Assembly (NCBI RefSeq): GCF_009451885.1
Contig: NZ_WIAO01000024.1
Coordinates: 1-64,000, forward strand
Length of the DNA stretch: 64,000 bases
Source of the DNA: Glycomyces albidus
GTDB lineage: Bacteria > Actinomycetota > Actinomycetes > Mycobacteriales > Micromonosporaceae
Direction: 5' to 3'
Shown: piece after piece, positions 1 to 7,915 of the stretch
Layout: each line of letters begins with the position of its first letter
Numbering within the stretch: the stretch's first letter is position 1
Program-made: the position numbers and the translations under genes
The notes under the pieces: generated by a model
Seen by the model: the letters and a program-made list of their open reading frames with translations, nothing else
Databases searched by the model: none
What the model was told of the DNA's origin: nothing

Positions 1-220
1 CACCGCCGCCGGCACGACCCTCGGCGCCGCCACCGCGGCGGGAGCCGCAGCGGGCGCGGCCGCCGGATCCCGCGGGGGCCCCGGCATGATGAGCGGCCCC
101 GCCGGCGCCCCGGGGCGCGGCGCGCCCATGGACGACAAGGAACGCGAACCCGACGTCGACCTGGTCGAGGACGCGAACATGTGGGGCTACGTCGACGAAG
201 ACGACGACCCCTACGCTTAG
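1..220 (+). CDS. C-terminal end of a Gly/Ala-rich WXG/PPE-like protein (partial)
   Basis: The gene enters from the left edge; its last 72 codons are visible, ending in TAG at 218-220. The visible part is a low-complexity Ala/Gly/Pro stretch followed by an acidic tail ending in DDDPYA. The tail, with a WGY motif followed by acidic residues, closely resembles the end of the 557-residue protein at 1937-3610 (VWG...NEDPYA), so I infer a second copy of that WXG-domain, Gly-rich protein. Seventeen bases separate it from the next small gene, suggesting one operon. The tail contains Y-V-D-E-D, which fits the YxxxD/E pattern of T7SS export signals; that role is inference. The N-terminal half is outside the window. 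Confidence 0.6.
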   Translation, partial: TAAGTTLGAATAAGAAAGAAAGSRGGPGMMSGPAGAPGRGAPMDDKEREPDVDLVEDANMWGYVDEDDDPYA

Positions 221-236
221 ACAAGGAGCCCCCCGC

Positions 237-575
237 ATGGCCATGCGCGCCTTCGACCCCGCCGCGCTCGAGCGCTACCGGCAGTTCCTCGGCGACCTCA
301 TCGACGAGCTCGAGAACGAGATCATCCCGTCGCTGCGCGAAGGCGCCCTGAAGAAGGCCCCCGCCTTCGGCTCTGCGCCCGGCGCCGCCGAGCACGCCGC
401 CGTCGAGTACGCCGACTTCCACGCCACCACCTGGCGCAACCTCCAGTACCTCCGCGGCACCCTCCACGGCCTCCGCGCGGGGCTCCAATCCGCGATCGAC
501 AACGGCGGCGTCGTCGACCAGCAGACCGCCACCGACCTCCTCCGACTAACCGGCGGAGACGACCTCTACGCGTGA
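237..575 (+). CDS. Small WXG100-like (WxN variant) protein, 112 aa
   Basis: A 112-residue helical protein with ATTWRNLQYLRGTL near residues 62-75. A conserved Trp lies between two predicted helices, as in ESX WXG100 proteins, but with W-R-N in place of W-x-G. It is clearly paralogous to the 103-residue protein at 817-1128, which has ETTWNNFQALRESL at the same place. It ends in DDLYA, resembling the DPYA ends of the large neighbours. The start is supported by AAGGAG about 8 nt upstream; an alternative ATG lies two codons downstream. It follows the Gly-rich gene by 17 bases, so they are probably co-transcribed. A T7SS substrate or substrate-chaperone role is inferred from family and context. 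Confidence 0.75.
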   Translation: MAMRAFDPAALERYRQFLGDLIDELENEIIPSLREGALKKAPAFGSAPGAAEHAAVEYADFHATTWRNLQYLRGTLHGLRAGLQSAIDNGGVVDQQTATDLLRLTGGDDLYA

Positions 576-816
576 TCCGCGGGCATCGTGAACTGCGGTC
601 ACACTCCGTGAGGGGCAGGTTGTTCGAAGGCGCACGGTTTGCACACCCCTGCTAACCTGAACCGTGAACTTACCGCCGAGACCCGCGTAATCCCCCCGAA
701 GGACGCAAGGCAGCGCGCAGACTCCGCACCGGCCCGTTCGCGTCCTCGCGCGATGGAGTCTGACCGCACGTCGGGGGACCGTACCGCAGGTACTGAACTC
801 ACAGACAGGAAATGCG

Positions 817-1128
817 ATGCCGAAGGTCGACCCAGAAGCGCTGCGTACGTACCAGCGGACGGTGCAGGCGCAGCTCGACAAACTCGAGGACGAGATCATC
901 TCGCAACTGCGCAACGGCCAGCCCCTCGGGAAGCTGCCCGCCTTCGGGCTGCTGCAGGGCTCGGATGCGGCGCGGCAGACGTACACGCAGTTCCACGAGA
1001 CGACGTGGAACAACTTCCAGGCGCTGCGCGAATCCCTCGACGGCATCATCACCACCCTCGAAGACTCCGCCAAGAACCACGAGGACTCCGACGAGGTCAG
1101 CGGCCAGAACTTCGACAACCAGCTGTGA
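817..1128 (+). CDS. Small WXG100-like (WxN variant) protein, 103 aa
   Basis: A 103-residue helix-turn-helix-type protein paralogous to the 112-residue protein at 237-575. Both share an N-terminal ExLEDEII-like helix, a PAFG turn and a TTWxNxxxLR core. This copy lacks the acidic YA tail and ends in DNQL. A GGAAA purine run precedes the ATG. A 240-bp gap from the previous gene probably holds its own promoter; the next genes (lipoprotein, Gly-rich WXG protein) follow closely and look co-transcribed. I read it as a small ESX-type secreted or chaperone protein; the exact partner is not known, though the large WXG protein at 1937 is the obvious candidate. Confidence 0.75.
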   Translation: MPKVDPEALRTYQRTVQAQLDKLEDEIISQLRNGQPLGKLPAFGLLQGSDAARQTYTQFHETTWNNFQALRESLDGIITTLEDSAKNHEDSDEVSGQNFDNQL

Positions 1129-1175
1129 CAGTGGTCAGCCGGCAACCGGGCGACCGACAGAGAGGATCTACCCAC

Positions 1176-1934
1176 GTGACCCGAAACCTGACCCTGATCA
1201 AGGGCCTCGCCGCGGCGGGGGCGGCCGGTCTGCTGCTGACCGGCTGCGGCGGCAACGACCCCACCATGCCCCCCGACGGCGGCGCGACCGGCGACTCCGA
1301 CGGCGGCGGCTCCGGTTCCAGCTCGTACAGCGTGATGGCCGAGTGGGAAGGCTGCGAAGCGCTCGACGACATCCAGCCCATCCAGGAGTTCATGGGAATC
1401 CAGGACTGGGGCACGAACGGGCTCAAGTCCAGTGACATCCCCAGCGGTCTGGACGGCGAGGCGTTCAACTGCGGTGCCGACATGGCCACCGTCGCGGTGT
1501 ACACCTCCGAAAGCGAAGTCACCGGCAATAGGGACTACCCCGGAACTTCGACCATCGACATCGGTGTGGCTCCGTGGGAATCCGATGCGGAGGCCACCGA
1601 GAATTTCCAGAGCCGTGTCGATCAGCTGACCGAAGCTCTCGAGACCGGTGGCACCGAGTACTCGAATGTGCAGGAAGGCGAGATCGAAGGCGACTGGGAC
1701 GAGAGCTTCTACTTTGCGGGCAACTCGGCGACCGGCTACAGCTTGAGCGCCATCGTCCGCAAGGCGGACATCGTCTTCTACGCCTTCATCGACTACACGA
1801 CCGACCCTGCAGTCGAACACGATTCGGAACCGATCTACCCCTTCACCGATGAGGAGTTCCGGACCTGGGTCATCGGCGAATACATGCCGACGACATACGC
1901 GGACCTACTCGCCAAGAAAGAGAGCGGCCTGTAA
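1176..1934 (+). CDS. Lipoprotein, DUF3558-like
   Basis: A 252-residue lipoprotein with a GTG start preceded by AGAGAGGA. The N-terminus is a typical lipoprotein signal: basic MTRNLTLIKG, a hydrophobic Ala/Leu stretch, then the lipobox LLTGC at about residues 20-24. A Gly/Ser/Asp-rich linker follows, and then a compact globular domain with two or three Cys (EGCEAL, FNCGAD). This is the architecture of actinobacterial DUF3558-type lipoproteins, although I cannot verify the family by search. The stop at 1934 is two bases from the ATG of the WXG protein, so translation is probably coupled. It would be anchored on the outer face of the membrane, possibly as the receptor or docking partner of the co-expressed WXG proteins. 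Confidence 0.75.
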   Translation: MTRNLTLIKGLAAAGAAGLLLTGCGGNDPTMPPDGGATGDSDGGGSGSSSYSVMAEWEGCEALDDIQPIQEFMGIQDWGTNGLKSSDIPSGLDGEAFNCGADMATVAVYTSESEVTGNRDYPGTSTIDIGVAPWESDAEATENFQSRVDQLTEALETGGTEYSNVQEGEIEGDWDESFYFAGNSATGYSLSAIVRKADIVFYAFIDYTTDPAVEHDSEPIYPFTDEEFRTWVIGEYMPTTYADLLAKKESGL

Positions 1935-1936
1935 CC

Positions 1937-3610
1937 ATGGCTGAAGAATTCGAAAAGGAAGAGTACGGCGACGCAGCCGAGGGGATGTCCAATTCGGCGA
2001 TCCAGGCCCGGATCAACGAGTTGATGACGACTCCGTACTGCGAACTGGGCGAATGCACCGCGAAGACGGTGGACCCGGCAGAAGAGGCATGGCTCAAGCT
2101 GATGTCGGCGGTCCCGAAGGGCGATCGGGCGACGGCGAACATCCGTCCTTCACGGGAAATCCAGGGCTACGCGCTGCCCAGCGGCCAATCGGTGCAGTCG
2201 CTGGTCGCATCGCTGCGCCCAAGCAACCCGGACGATTACGCGATCCTCACGATCAGCGAGCTCTGGTCGAACCTCGCCACCACCTTCGAGGCCATTCCCC
2301 AGGACCTCGACGCGGGTCTGACCGCTCTTGCCGCTGAGTGGGAGGGCGCTGACTACGACGCCTTCGAGGAGCAGGTCCAGACGGTCATCAAGAACTGCAC
2401 CAAGGTGCTCGACGACATCATCGGCGCGGACGGCAACGGCGGTGCGGTCAAGAACCTCACCGACAAGGCCAACGAGATCCTCAACCAGCAGGGCGGCGAC
2501 GAGTGCCCCTACCCGTCGCCGAAGTTCCACCTCGAGGACGCCGCCGCCTGCTCGCACAAGATCCACATCCGGCCGCCGTACTTCCCGTCGTGCGAGGTCT
2601 TCCCCGACGACGAGACCAAGACCGCGTTCGAGTGGGCCGGGTTCGACACGAGCATCATCGACGAGGTCGAGAGCGAGCGCCAGCGCGTCTACGACAGCTG
2701 GATCGAGTACACGAACGCGTACCCCGACTACGAGGTCGACGGCATGCGCGGCGCTGAACTCGCGAAGCACTACTCCGACGAGTACGCCAAGACGGCGACG
2801 GACAACCTCGGCACCGACGGTCAGGACCAGCTTCAGGAGCAGGCCGCGATCGTCAACGAGGACATCACGGACCGCAGCAGCAACACGAACATGGCGGTCT
2901 CCGAGATCAGGCCCGAAGCGGTGCAGTCGGAACCGACGACGTTCAACAACGGGAACACCGAACCTCCCGGCGGGCTCGACGGCGGGTCCCCGCCCGGCGG
3001 CGGCGCGCCTCCGGGGCTCGGCGACATGACCCCTCCCGGGGGCGCCAAGCCGGTGAGCCCGCCGAAACCGGACCTTCCGGATGGACCGGGCAACCCCGAT
3101 TATCCCGGCGGCAACGACCTGCCGGGCGGCAACGACCTGCCCGGGGACCCGGGTGGTCTCGACGACAGCCCGTGGAAGCCCACAACTCCTGACCCGGACG
3201 ACCTGCCTTCGGGTGGTCTGGCCGGCGGCGGTGGTGGCGGCGGTCTGGGGGGCGGCGTCGGCGGTCTTCCGGGCGGCGGTGCCGGTGGCGGCATGGGCGG
3301 TGGCGCAGGCGGTATCGGCGCCGGCGCCGGCAGCCTGCCTCCGGGCATGGGCGGCGCCATGGGCGGCATGATGGGCGCCGGCGGCGGTGCGGGCCGTGGT
3401 GCCGGTGCCGGTGGTGCCGGCGGCGGGCGCGGCGCCGGCCGTGGACCCGGTGGCATGGGCCGTGGCGCCGGTGCCATGGGCGGCATGATGGGCGCCGGTG
3501 GCGCACGCCCGGGCGGCCCGGGTGAGGACGGTGGCGAGACCGGCACCTGGCTCACCGAGGACGACGACGTGTGGGGCATCGGCAACGAGAACGAGGACCC
3601 GTACGCGTAG
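1937..3610 (+). CDS. Large WXG-domain protein with Pro/Gly-rich C-terminus, 557 aa
   Basis: A 557-residue protein. Residues about 85-200 are predicted helical and contain the WXG motif within LAAEWEGADYDAFEEQ (around residue 130), typical of ESX/T7SS proteins. A Cys-containing region follows, then a Pro/Gly repeat zone (about 335-525) rich in GG, GMGG and GAGG, and an acidic tail ending NEDPYA. The layout (helical WXG head plus Gly-rich disordered tail) recalls mycobacterial PPE and Streptomyces Gly-rich T7SS substrates. The tail matches the partial protein at 1-220. It is the last gene before a strong terminator-like hairpin and sits two bases behind the lipoprotein gene. I infer a secreted or surface-exposed T7SS substrate; its molecular activity is unknown. 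Confidence 0.75.
   Translation: MAEEFEKEEYGDAAEGMSNSAIQARINELMTTPYCELGECTAKTVDPAEEAWLKLMSAVPKGDRATANIRPSREIQGYALPSGQSVQSLVASLRPSNPDDYAILTISELWSNLATTFEAIPQDLDAGLTALAAEWEGADYDAFEEQVQTVIKNCTKVLDDIIGADGNGGAVKNLTDKANEILNQQGGDECPYPSPKFHLEDAAACSHKIHIRPPYFPSCEVFPDDETKTAFEWAGFDTSIIDEVESERQRVYDSWIEYTNAYPDYEVDGMRGAELAKHYSDEYAKTATDNLGTDGQDQLQEQAAIVNEDITDRSSNTNMAVSEIRPEAVQSEPTTFNNGNTEPPGGLDGGSPPGGGAPPGLGDMTPPGGAKPVSPPKPDLPDGPGNPDYPGGNDLPGGNDLPGDPGGLDDSPWKPTTPDPDDLPSGGLAGGGGGGGLGGGVGGLPGGGAGGGMGGGAGGIGAGAGSLPPGMGGAMGGMMGAGGGAGRGAGAGGAGGGRGAGRGPGGMGRGAGAMGGMMGAGGARPGGPGEDGGETGTWLTEDDDVWGIGNENEDPYA
3356..3498 (+). repeat. Direct repeat inside the Gly-rich coding tail
   Basis: A 26-base unit encoding A-M-G-G-M-M-G-A-G occurs at 3356-3381 and again at 3473-3498, differing at most at one position. 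It lies within a wider GGC/GGT-rich low-complexity stretch (3220-3510) that encodes the Gly-rich tail. This is coding repeat expansion, not a CRISPR array, since there are no unique spacers. Confidence 0.7.
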
Positions 3611-3629
3611 GCGAACCTGAACCTGAATC

Positions 3630-3655
3630 GGGCCCGCGGCTTCGGCCGCGGGCCC
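3630..3655 (+). terminator. Hairpin terminator after the WXG array
   Basis: A perfect 11-bp GC-rich stem (arms 3630-3640 and 3645-3655) is closed by a stable TTCG tetraloop, 19 bases after the stop at 3610. It separates the plus-strand array from the convergent minus-strand operon ending at 3722. There is no long T-run, as is common in actinomycetes. Confidence 0.75.
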
Positions 3656-3721
3656 GGTCGTTCGTATCGCGACCTGGTGTCTCGGTTCGCGACCTGGTTC
3701 GCCGATACGCGGCCCGGTCGT

Positions 3722-5077
3722 TCAGCTCTCGGTGAACGATCCCTGGTATCGGGCGAGTTCCCATCCTTCGGCGTCCGGTGTCATCTCGATCGAGGCCAGG
3801 GCTTCGATTGCGGCCGTGCCGTTCTCGTCGAGCCGGAGCGTCCGCTCGAAGCGGGCGTCCTCGCCGAGTCGGATCTCGGTCTTGTCTCCCGCAAGGACCT
3901 CCGGAGGCGGCGGGACTTCGACCATCACCTGGTGCCCGCCGGGCGGGAGCCGGTATTCGTTGACGCCCCAGATCGCCGGGACCGGTTCGCCGTCGATGCG
4001 GACGACCGGTGGCGCCGCCCAGGGGCGGGCCTCGGGCGGGTACGACTCGCCGAACCGGTTGCGGCGCTTGCCCGCCGCCTTCGCCTCCCCGGCTTCGTCG
4101 ACCGGACGCCTCGGGTCGTAGCGGTGCGGGCCGACGATCCGGTGCGGCGGGTCCTCGCCGAGGCGCCAGCGGCGGCGAAGCGGGGGACGTGAGCCGCGGC
4201 CGGGGTCGTCGGTGTGCGGTGCCTGGACGTAGGCGAGGGTGAGCCGCAGGGCGGCCATGCCGTCGCCGGTCAGCGGGGACGCGGTGTCGCGCGGGTCGAC
4301 CGGCCGCCATGAGCCGCCGGGGAACGCGGTCGGGCGGTGAACGGCGGACCGCACGCCTCCTGCCAGGCGCTGCTCGGCGAGGGCGAGGACGATCCGCTCG
4401 ATCCCCCTTGCGGCCCAGTAGCCTCCGGTCGCGCCCGCGATCGCGGCTCCCGCGGCGAGCAGCAGTCCCGGTGTCCGGTCGATCGGCAGGCCGGCGAGTG
4501 GCAGTGCCGGCGCCGCGAATCCGAGGACGGCGCCGATCAGCGAGAGGTACATGGGGAACCGCCGCCCGAGGCGGGGCGGGGCCGACGCGGTCGGGATGAG
4601 GAACTGTTCTCGCAGCTGGTCCGCAGCGGTGCCGACGGCGAGGCGCTGGCGCGTGAATCCGGTCAGGCGCACTGTCCCGCCCGGGCGCATCTCGATCGGC
4701 CAGTAGCCCGCCGAGCCGCCGGACCGGAGTTCGACGAGGTGCGGACCGGGTTCGAGCATGATGTCGGCGCGGCCGAAGCCGGTGGCCGCGGGTTCACCGT
4801 TGACCAGGAGGACCGGGGTGAACGGACGCGTTCGGGCCGCTTCGGTGATCGGGCCGAGGAGGTCCGATTCGAAGACCAGGAAGCCGCTCCCGGTCTCGGC
4901 CGGGCCGGAGGCGAACAGGGCCGGCGCGTCGCGCAGGCGCAGGCGCGTGCGGCGGAGGTTGCGGCCCGCCGCGTAGTACTCGTGCGGGTGGACTGTGCGC
5001 TCGCCCAGTGGATGCCGCGCGATCTCGTACGGCGCCGCATGGGCGGTGCCGAGCGCGCGGAGCCAGGCCCAGTTCAT
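3722..5077 (-). CDS. Two-helix membrane protein with two PEGA-like repeats, 451 aa
   Basis: A 451-residue protein with two adjacent hydrophobic segments at about residues 175-225. The flanking parts look like beta-sandwich repeats. VLLVNGEPAATGFG...LEPGPHLVEL (about 88-118) and VVRIDGEPVPAIWG...LPPGGHQVMV (about 360-390) both follow a V-x-(V/I)-(D/N)-G-E ... L-x-P-G-x-H-x-V pattern, resembling PEGA surface-layer domains; this is inference from the pattern. The start codon ATG (5075-5077) overlaps the upstream stop in an ATGA, so it is translationally coupled to the WXG membrane protein. It is the last gene of a three-gene minus-strand operon headed by an EspC-like protein and may form a membrane partner for it. 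I do not recognise a named family. Confidence 0.7.
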   Translation of the reverse strand: MNWAWLRALGTAHAAPYEIARHPLGERTVHPHEYYAAGRNLRRTRLRLRDAPALFASGPAETGSGFLVFESDLLGPITEAARTRPFTPVLLVNGEPAATGFGRADIMLEPGPHLVELRSGGSAGYWPIEMRPGGTVRLTGFTRQRLAVGTAADQLREQFLIPTASAPPRLGRRFPMYLSLIGAVLGFAAPALPLAGLPIDRTPGLLLAAGAAIAGATGGYWAARGIERIVLALAEQRLAGGVRSAVHRPTAFPGGSWRPVDPRDTASPLTGDGMAALRLTLAYVQAPHTDDPGRGSRPPLRRRWRLGEDPPHRIVGPHRYDPRRPVDEAGEAKAAGKRRNRFGESYPPEARPWAAPPVVRIDGEPVPAIWGVNEYRLPPGGHQVMVEVPPPPEVLAGDKTEIRLGEDARFERTLRLDENGTAAIEALASIEMTPDAEGWELARYQGSFTES

Positions 5078-6228
5078 TGCAGTGCCTGCTGCGCCGTTCT
5101 GGTGGTGTTGACGATGGTGTTCTTGTGGTTCTTGAGGAAGTCGAGGACCGGGCGGATCAGTTGGAGGACTTCGGCGACGGCCGCGACGACCTTCGCTGCG
5201 GCGGTGGAGATGCGCAGGACCTGCGCGATGGACCGCAAGGCGCTCATGATCATCGAGGCGACCTTGGCGACGCCGGTGGCGACCGCCGTGGCGAGCGACG
5301 CGCCGAAGGTGGCGATGCTGGCCGCGACCTGGGGGAGCAGCGTCGAGAGCATCCAGGAGACGCCCTTCGCCATGAGGTCGACGATGTCCTGCCGGAGCAT
5401 CTTCGCGAGGTCGCCCATCTTGGTGAGGAGCGCGTTCATGCCGATTGCGACGAAGCCCATAGTGGACACGGCGCGGCCCGTCTCGGCGACGCTGCCGCGG
5501 GCGGCGTCCCCGTCGGTGCCGGTCCAGTCGGCGAGCGCCGCTTCGCCCGTCTGCGTGATGTAGTCGCCGACCTGCTGGCAGCCTTCGGCGACCTTCACCC
5601 ACATCTCGGCTGACTTGCGCATCCGGCCCTCGTTGCCGGAGACGAGGCCGACGAGGTCCTCCAGGGGCTGGAAGAGCTGGATGAGGAAGTCGAGGAGCGT
5701 CCCGGCGAGCCACTGGACGGGGTCGAACTTCGGGTCGGTGATGCACTCGACGAACGCCTCGTACTGCGCCGCCATGTCCATCACCGAGGTGATGTCGCCG
5801 GCGAGGCCGGTGACGGCGTTGGCGATGCCGTCCCAGTCGTTGAGGCCCTCGATCTTCGAGAAGTTGCCGTACGTGTTCAGTCCGGCCGAGATCGGGGCGG
5901 TCGCGCTGTGGAGCATGTTCATACCCGAGTTCGAGTGCTGCGACCGGGCGTTGTACAGCAGGTTCCCGTCGGTGTCGCGGCCGCTGACGCGCGTGTCGGT
6001 GCCGACGGCGTCGCCGGCCCGGTTGCGGTAGGTGTCGTTCCCGCTGCCCGAGAGCATCGAGTTCGCCCACTGGTGGAGCCCGGTGTGCGCGTCGTCGGAG
6101 GTGACGGACCGGGAGCCCTTGCCGGACACGGCGTCGTAGACGTCCTTGCCGCCGGGCGTCCAGTCGTTCGTCGCAGCCTGCTCGGGCAGCGCCCCGTCGT
6201 TCCAGGTGGGTTCGGAGACGTCGGTCAT
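5074..6228 (-). CDS. WXG-domain membrane-active protein, 384 aa
   Basis: A 384-residue protein. After a polar N-terminus with WNDGALPEQAATNDW, the centre carries FQPLEDLVGLVSG followed about 45 residues later by LADWTGTDGDAARG (WXG motif near residue 235). The rest consists of long amphipathic or hydrophobic helices (about 255-360) that could insert in membranes. The same order (PL..LV..VSG, then W, then WxG, then hydrophobic helices) is seen in the proteins at 15730-16977 and 39591-40292, so these are paralogues. The start (ATG at 6226-6228) overlaps the stop of the EspC-like gene as ATGA; its own stop overlaps the next start. It is probably a T7SS substrate exported with the EspC-like protein. 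No catalytic domain is seen. Confidence 0.75.
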   Translation of the reverse strand: MTDVSEPTWNDGALPEQAATNDWTPGGKDVYDAVSGKGSRSVTSDDAHTGLHQWANSMLSGSGNDTYRNRAGDAVGTDTRVSGRDTDGNLLYNARSQHSNSGMNMLHSATAPISAGLNTYGNFSKIEGLNDWDGIANAVTGLAGDITSVMDMAAQYEAFVECITDPKFDPVQWLAGTLLDFLIQLFQPLEDLVGLVSGNEGRMRKSAEMWVKVAEGCQQVGDYITQTGEAALADWTGTDGDAARGSVAETGRAVSTMGFVAIGMNALLTKMGDLAKMLRQDIVDLMAKGVSWMLSTLLPQVAASIATFGASLATAVATGVAKVASMIMSALRSIAQVLRISTAAAKVVAAVAEVLQLIRPVLDFLKNHKNTIVNTTRTAQQALQ

Positions 6229-6551
6229 TTCCCGCGTCCCATCTCCGAGGCGATCCGCTGCAGTTCGGCGGCGATGCCGGCGTCGTTGTCCTGGTGGGCG
6301 TCGGCGCATTCCTCGAGCCGGGAGCACAGGCCCTCGATCGCCGCCTTGGCGTCCTCAAGGGACGGATGGAAGACCGTCTCCGAGACGCCGAAGTACAGTC
6401 CCGCGAACGGGATCCCGCCCAGGCCCCACGTCCACCAGTCGGGGTCGGACTCGCGGGCGTAATCGGCGACGGCCTCCACCTCGCCCGCGCTCTGCTTGAT
6501 CTGGGAGGCCGCATCGCGCAGCTTCTGCGGGTCGACGTCGATCCATGGCAT
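6225..6551 (-). CDS. EspC-like type VII secretion target protein, 108 aa
   Basis: A 108-residue protein beginning MPWIDVDPQKLRDAASQI, the usual opening of actinobacterial EspC-like T7SS targets (V-D-P-x-x-L-x-x-A). It contains WWTWGLGGIPFAGLYFG at about 39-55 between helical stretches. That block is recognisably the same as MTWGLTGVFFANSYNG in the C-terminal part of the protein at 15730-16977, where an EspC-like domain is fused to a WXG protein. It is the first gene of the minus-strand operon 6551-3722, overlapping the next gene by four bases. By analogy with EspA/EspC it is probably exported as a partner of the 384-residue WXG protein; that pairing is inference. Confidence 0.75.
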   Translation of the reverse strand: MPWIDVDPQKLRDAASQIKQSAGEVEAVADYARESDPDWWTWGLGGIPFAGLYFGVSETVFHPSLEDAKAAIEGLCSRLEECADAHQDNDAGIAAELQRIASEMGRGK

Positions 6552-6636
6552 GAGGCATCACTCCGAGGGGCCGGAACTGATCGGGCACGGAGACGGCACC
6601 CCGGACCGGGCGCGGGTCCGAACCGTCCGATTCCCG

Positions 6637-6642
6637 ATCATA
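6637..6642 (-). promoter_or_regulatory. Possible -10 element for the EspC-like operon
   Basis: On the minus strand, TATGAT lies about 86 bases upstream of the ATG at 6551, five of six matches to the vegetative consensus. No convincing -35 box is visible 17 bases further upstream. On the plus strand the same intergenic region holds TAGCGT at 6691-6696, a possible -10 for the gene starting at 6750. Confidence 0.35.
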
Positions 6643-6749
6643 GTGACTCCCCGCAACCCCGTGTGCGCGTCCGGTCCGGTGAACCTGCGATAGCGTGGAG
6701 CGACGGACGCCGCACGCCCCGGTCGGCGCCACGCTCGAAGGAACGCACC

Positions 6750-7439
6750 ATGTCGGTCACTGAACGGTCCGGTCCGGGCATCGCGGTCAGCGGGAGGCGG
6801 CCGCCGAAACTCGACCTGAAACGCGACGCCAAACGCGTCCTCGAAGCGAACTGGCTCCGCCCGGACGAGCGCCTCATCGAAGCCACCCCCGTGTGGGGGC
6901 TCCCCGCACTGGACGGGATCCCGAAACCGCCCTGGAGAGCCGGCCAGTTCGCGAAGGCGGCCTTGAGGATCACCGGATCGACGCTGATGTGGATCGCAGG
7001 TTCGGTGATCGTGCTGGTCGCGCTCGCGGCCGTCGCCGACGGGCTCGGCAGCGGCGGCGGAGGCGGAAACGGCAAGCGCCTCAAGGGACCCGCGATGATC
7101 CTGCACGGCGACGGCCGCGACTCGCTCGCCGGGCGGCTCGTCACCCCGGACCTGCGGCGCCGGGGCTGGTGGGTGTTCACGAACCGGCGGGTCGCGTTCG
7201 TCGCGCCGAGGCGGAGTCACGCGAAGATCTGGAGCGGGGCCGGGCCCGAGACGAAGATCAGCGGCCCGGTGCCGCTCGAGACGGTCGTCGAGGTCCCCGA
7301 GGACCGGTACACGTACGAAGGCGACCTCCACCGGATGCGCCGCACCAGGATCCTGCGGCGCGTCAAACCCGCCGGCCTCTACAAGCGGGTGCGGCTGGCC
7401 GACGGCTCCGGGATCGACTTCCGCCGCCGCCACCAGTGA
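6750..7439 (+). CDS. Single-pass membrane protein of unknown function, 229 aa
   Basis: A 229-residue protein with one clear transmembrane segment at about residues 76-96 followed by a Gly-rich spacer. The N-terminal part (LDLKRDAKRVLEANWLRPDE) and the C-terminal part (RGWWVFTNRRVAFVAPRR, then a basic RR-rich end) are cytoplasmic-looking and positively charged. The phrase VFTNRRVAFV resembles PH-like bacterial domains (T-N-x-R-x), which is a weak suggestion only. The ATG at 6750 follows GAAGGA. It is divergent from the EspC-like operon and precedes the YbaB pair on the same strand. I do not recognise the family. Confidence 0.65.
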   Translation: MSVTERSGPGIAVSGRRPPKLDLKRDAKRVLEANWLRPDERLIEATPVWGLPALDGIPKPPWRAGQFAKAALRITGSTLMWIAGSVIVLVALAAVADGLGSGGGGGNGKRLKGPAMILHGDGRDSLAGRLVTPDLRRRGWWVFTNRRVAFVAPRRSHAKIWSGAGPETKISGPVPLETVVEVPEDRYTYEGDLHRMRRTRILRRVKPAGLYKRVRLADGSGIDFRRRHQ

Positions 7440-7579
7440 CCGCGGGCCGCGGTCGGAACGGGCCGCCGCGGGCCCCGGCGGATCCGTTGACGGCCCGCAA
7501 CTCGCAGTAGCGGCGTGCCGTTAGCATCGGGTGATGTCGCGGTCGACGACCGGCCGCGCGTGCCCGGGAGGAGAGCGGT

Positions 7580-7915
7580 ATGCCGGAGGATCCGGCCGAG
7601 GACATGCGGCGGAAGGCGAAGGAGATCGAGCGTCTCGCCGTCGAACTCGAAGGCGAGGCCGTCAGCGAGGACGGCGCGGTGCGCGTCGTGACCGGCGCTG
7701 CCGGCAACATCAAAGAGCTCGACCTGCGCATGAGCGCGTACCAGATGTCCGGCGTCGAGCTCGGCGAGCTTATCGTCGAGACCATCCGCGCCGCCGACCG
7801 CAGGACGCAGGCCGACCTCGCGCAGCGCGTCGGCGCCATCATGGGCGTCGCCGTGGCCCCCGACGACCTCCGCGGCACCGTGCCGGCCCCCGCACAGGCG
7901 GAGGAGTCCCGATGA
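7580..7915 (+). CDS. YbaB/EbfC-family protein, 111 aa
   Basis: A 111-residue protein with the YbaB/EbfC fold pattern: an N-terminal helix (EDMRRKAKEIERLAVELEGE), a short beta hairpin (AVRVVTGAAGNIKELDL), then C-terminal helices. Classical YbaB proteins bind DNA as dimers, but actinobacteria encode many paralogues inside ESX loci (EspL is one), where they act as stabilising or chaperone factors. The ATG at 7580 is preceded by GGGAGGAGAG. Its stop codon overlaps the ATG of a second YbaB-like gene, so the two are a coupled pair and perhaps form a heterodimer. The EspC-like operon about 1 kb away argues for the T7SS-associated role. Confidence 0.75.
   Translation: MPEDPAEDMRRKAKEIERLAVELEGEAVSEDGAVRVVTGAAGNIKELDLRMSAYQMSGVELGELIVETIRAADRRTQADLAQRVGAIMGVAVAPDDLRGTVPAPAQAEESR

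Noticed and set aside
3220-3510. CRISPR-like or tandem repeat array
   Set aside because: The repetition is GGC/GGT coding for a Gly-rich tail, without regular spacers.
7438-7454. Terminator after the 229-residue membrane protein gene
   Set aside because: An 8-bp palindrome with a single central base overlaps the stop codon; the hairpin is too tight and has no T-run, so I do not call it.
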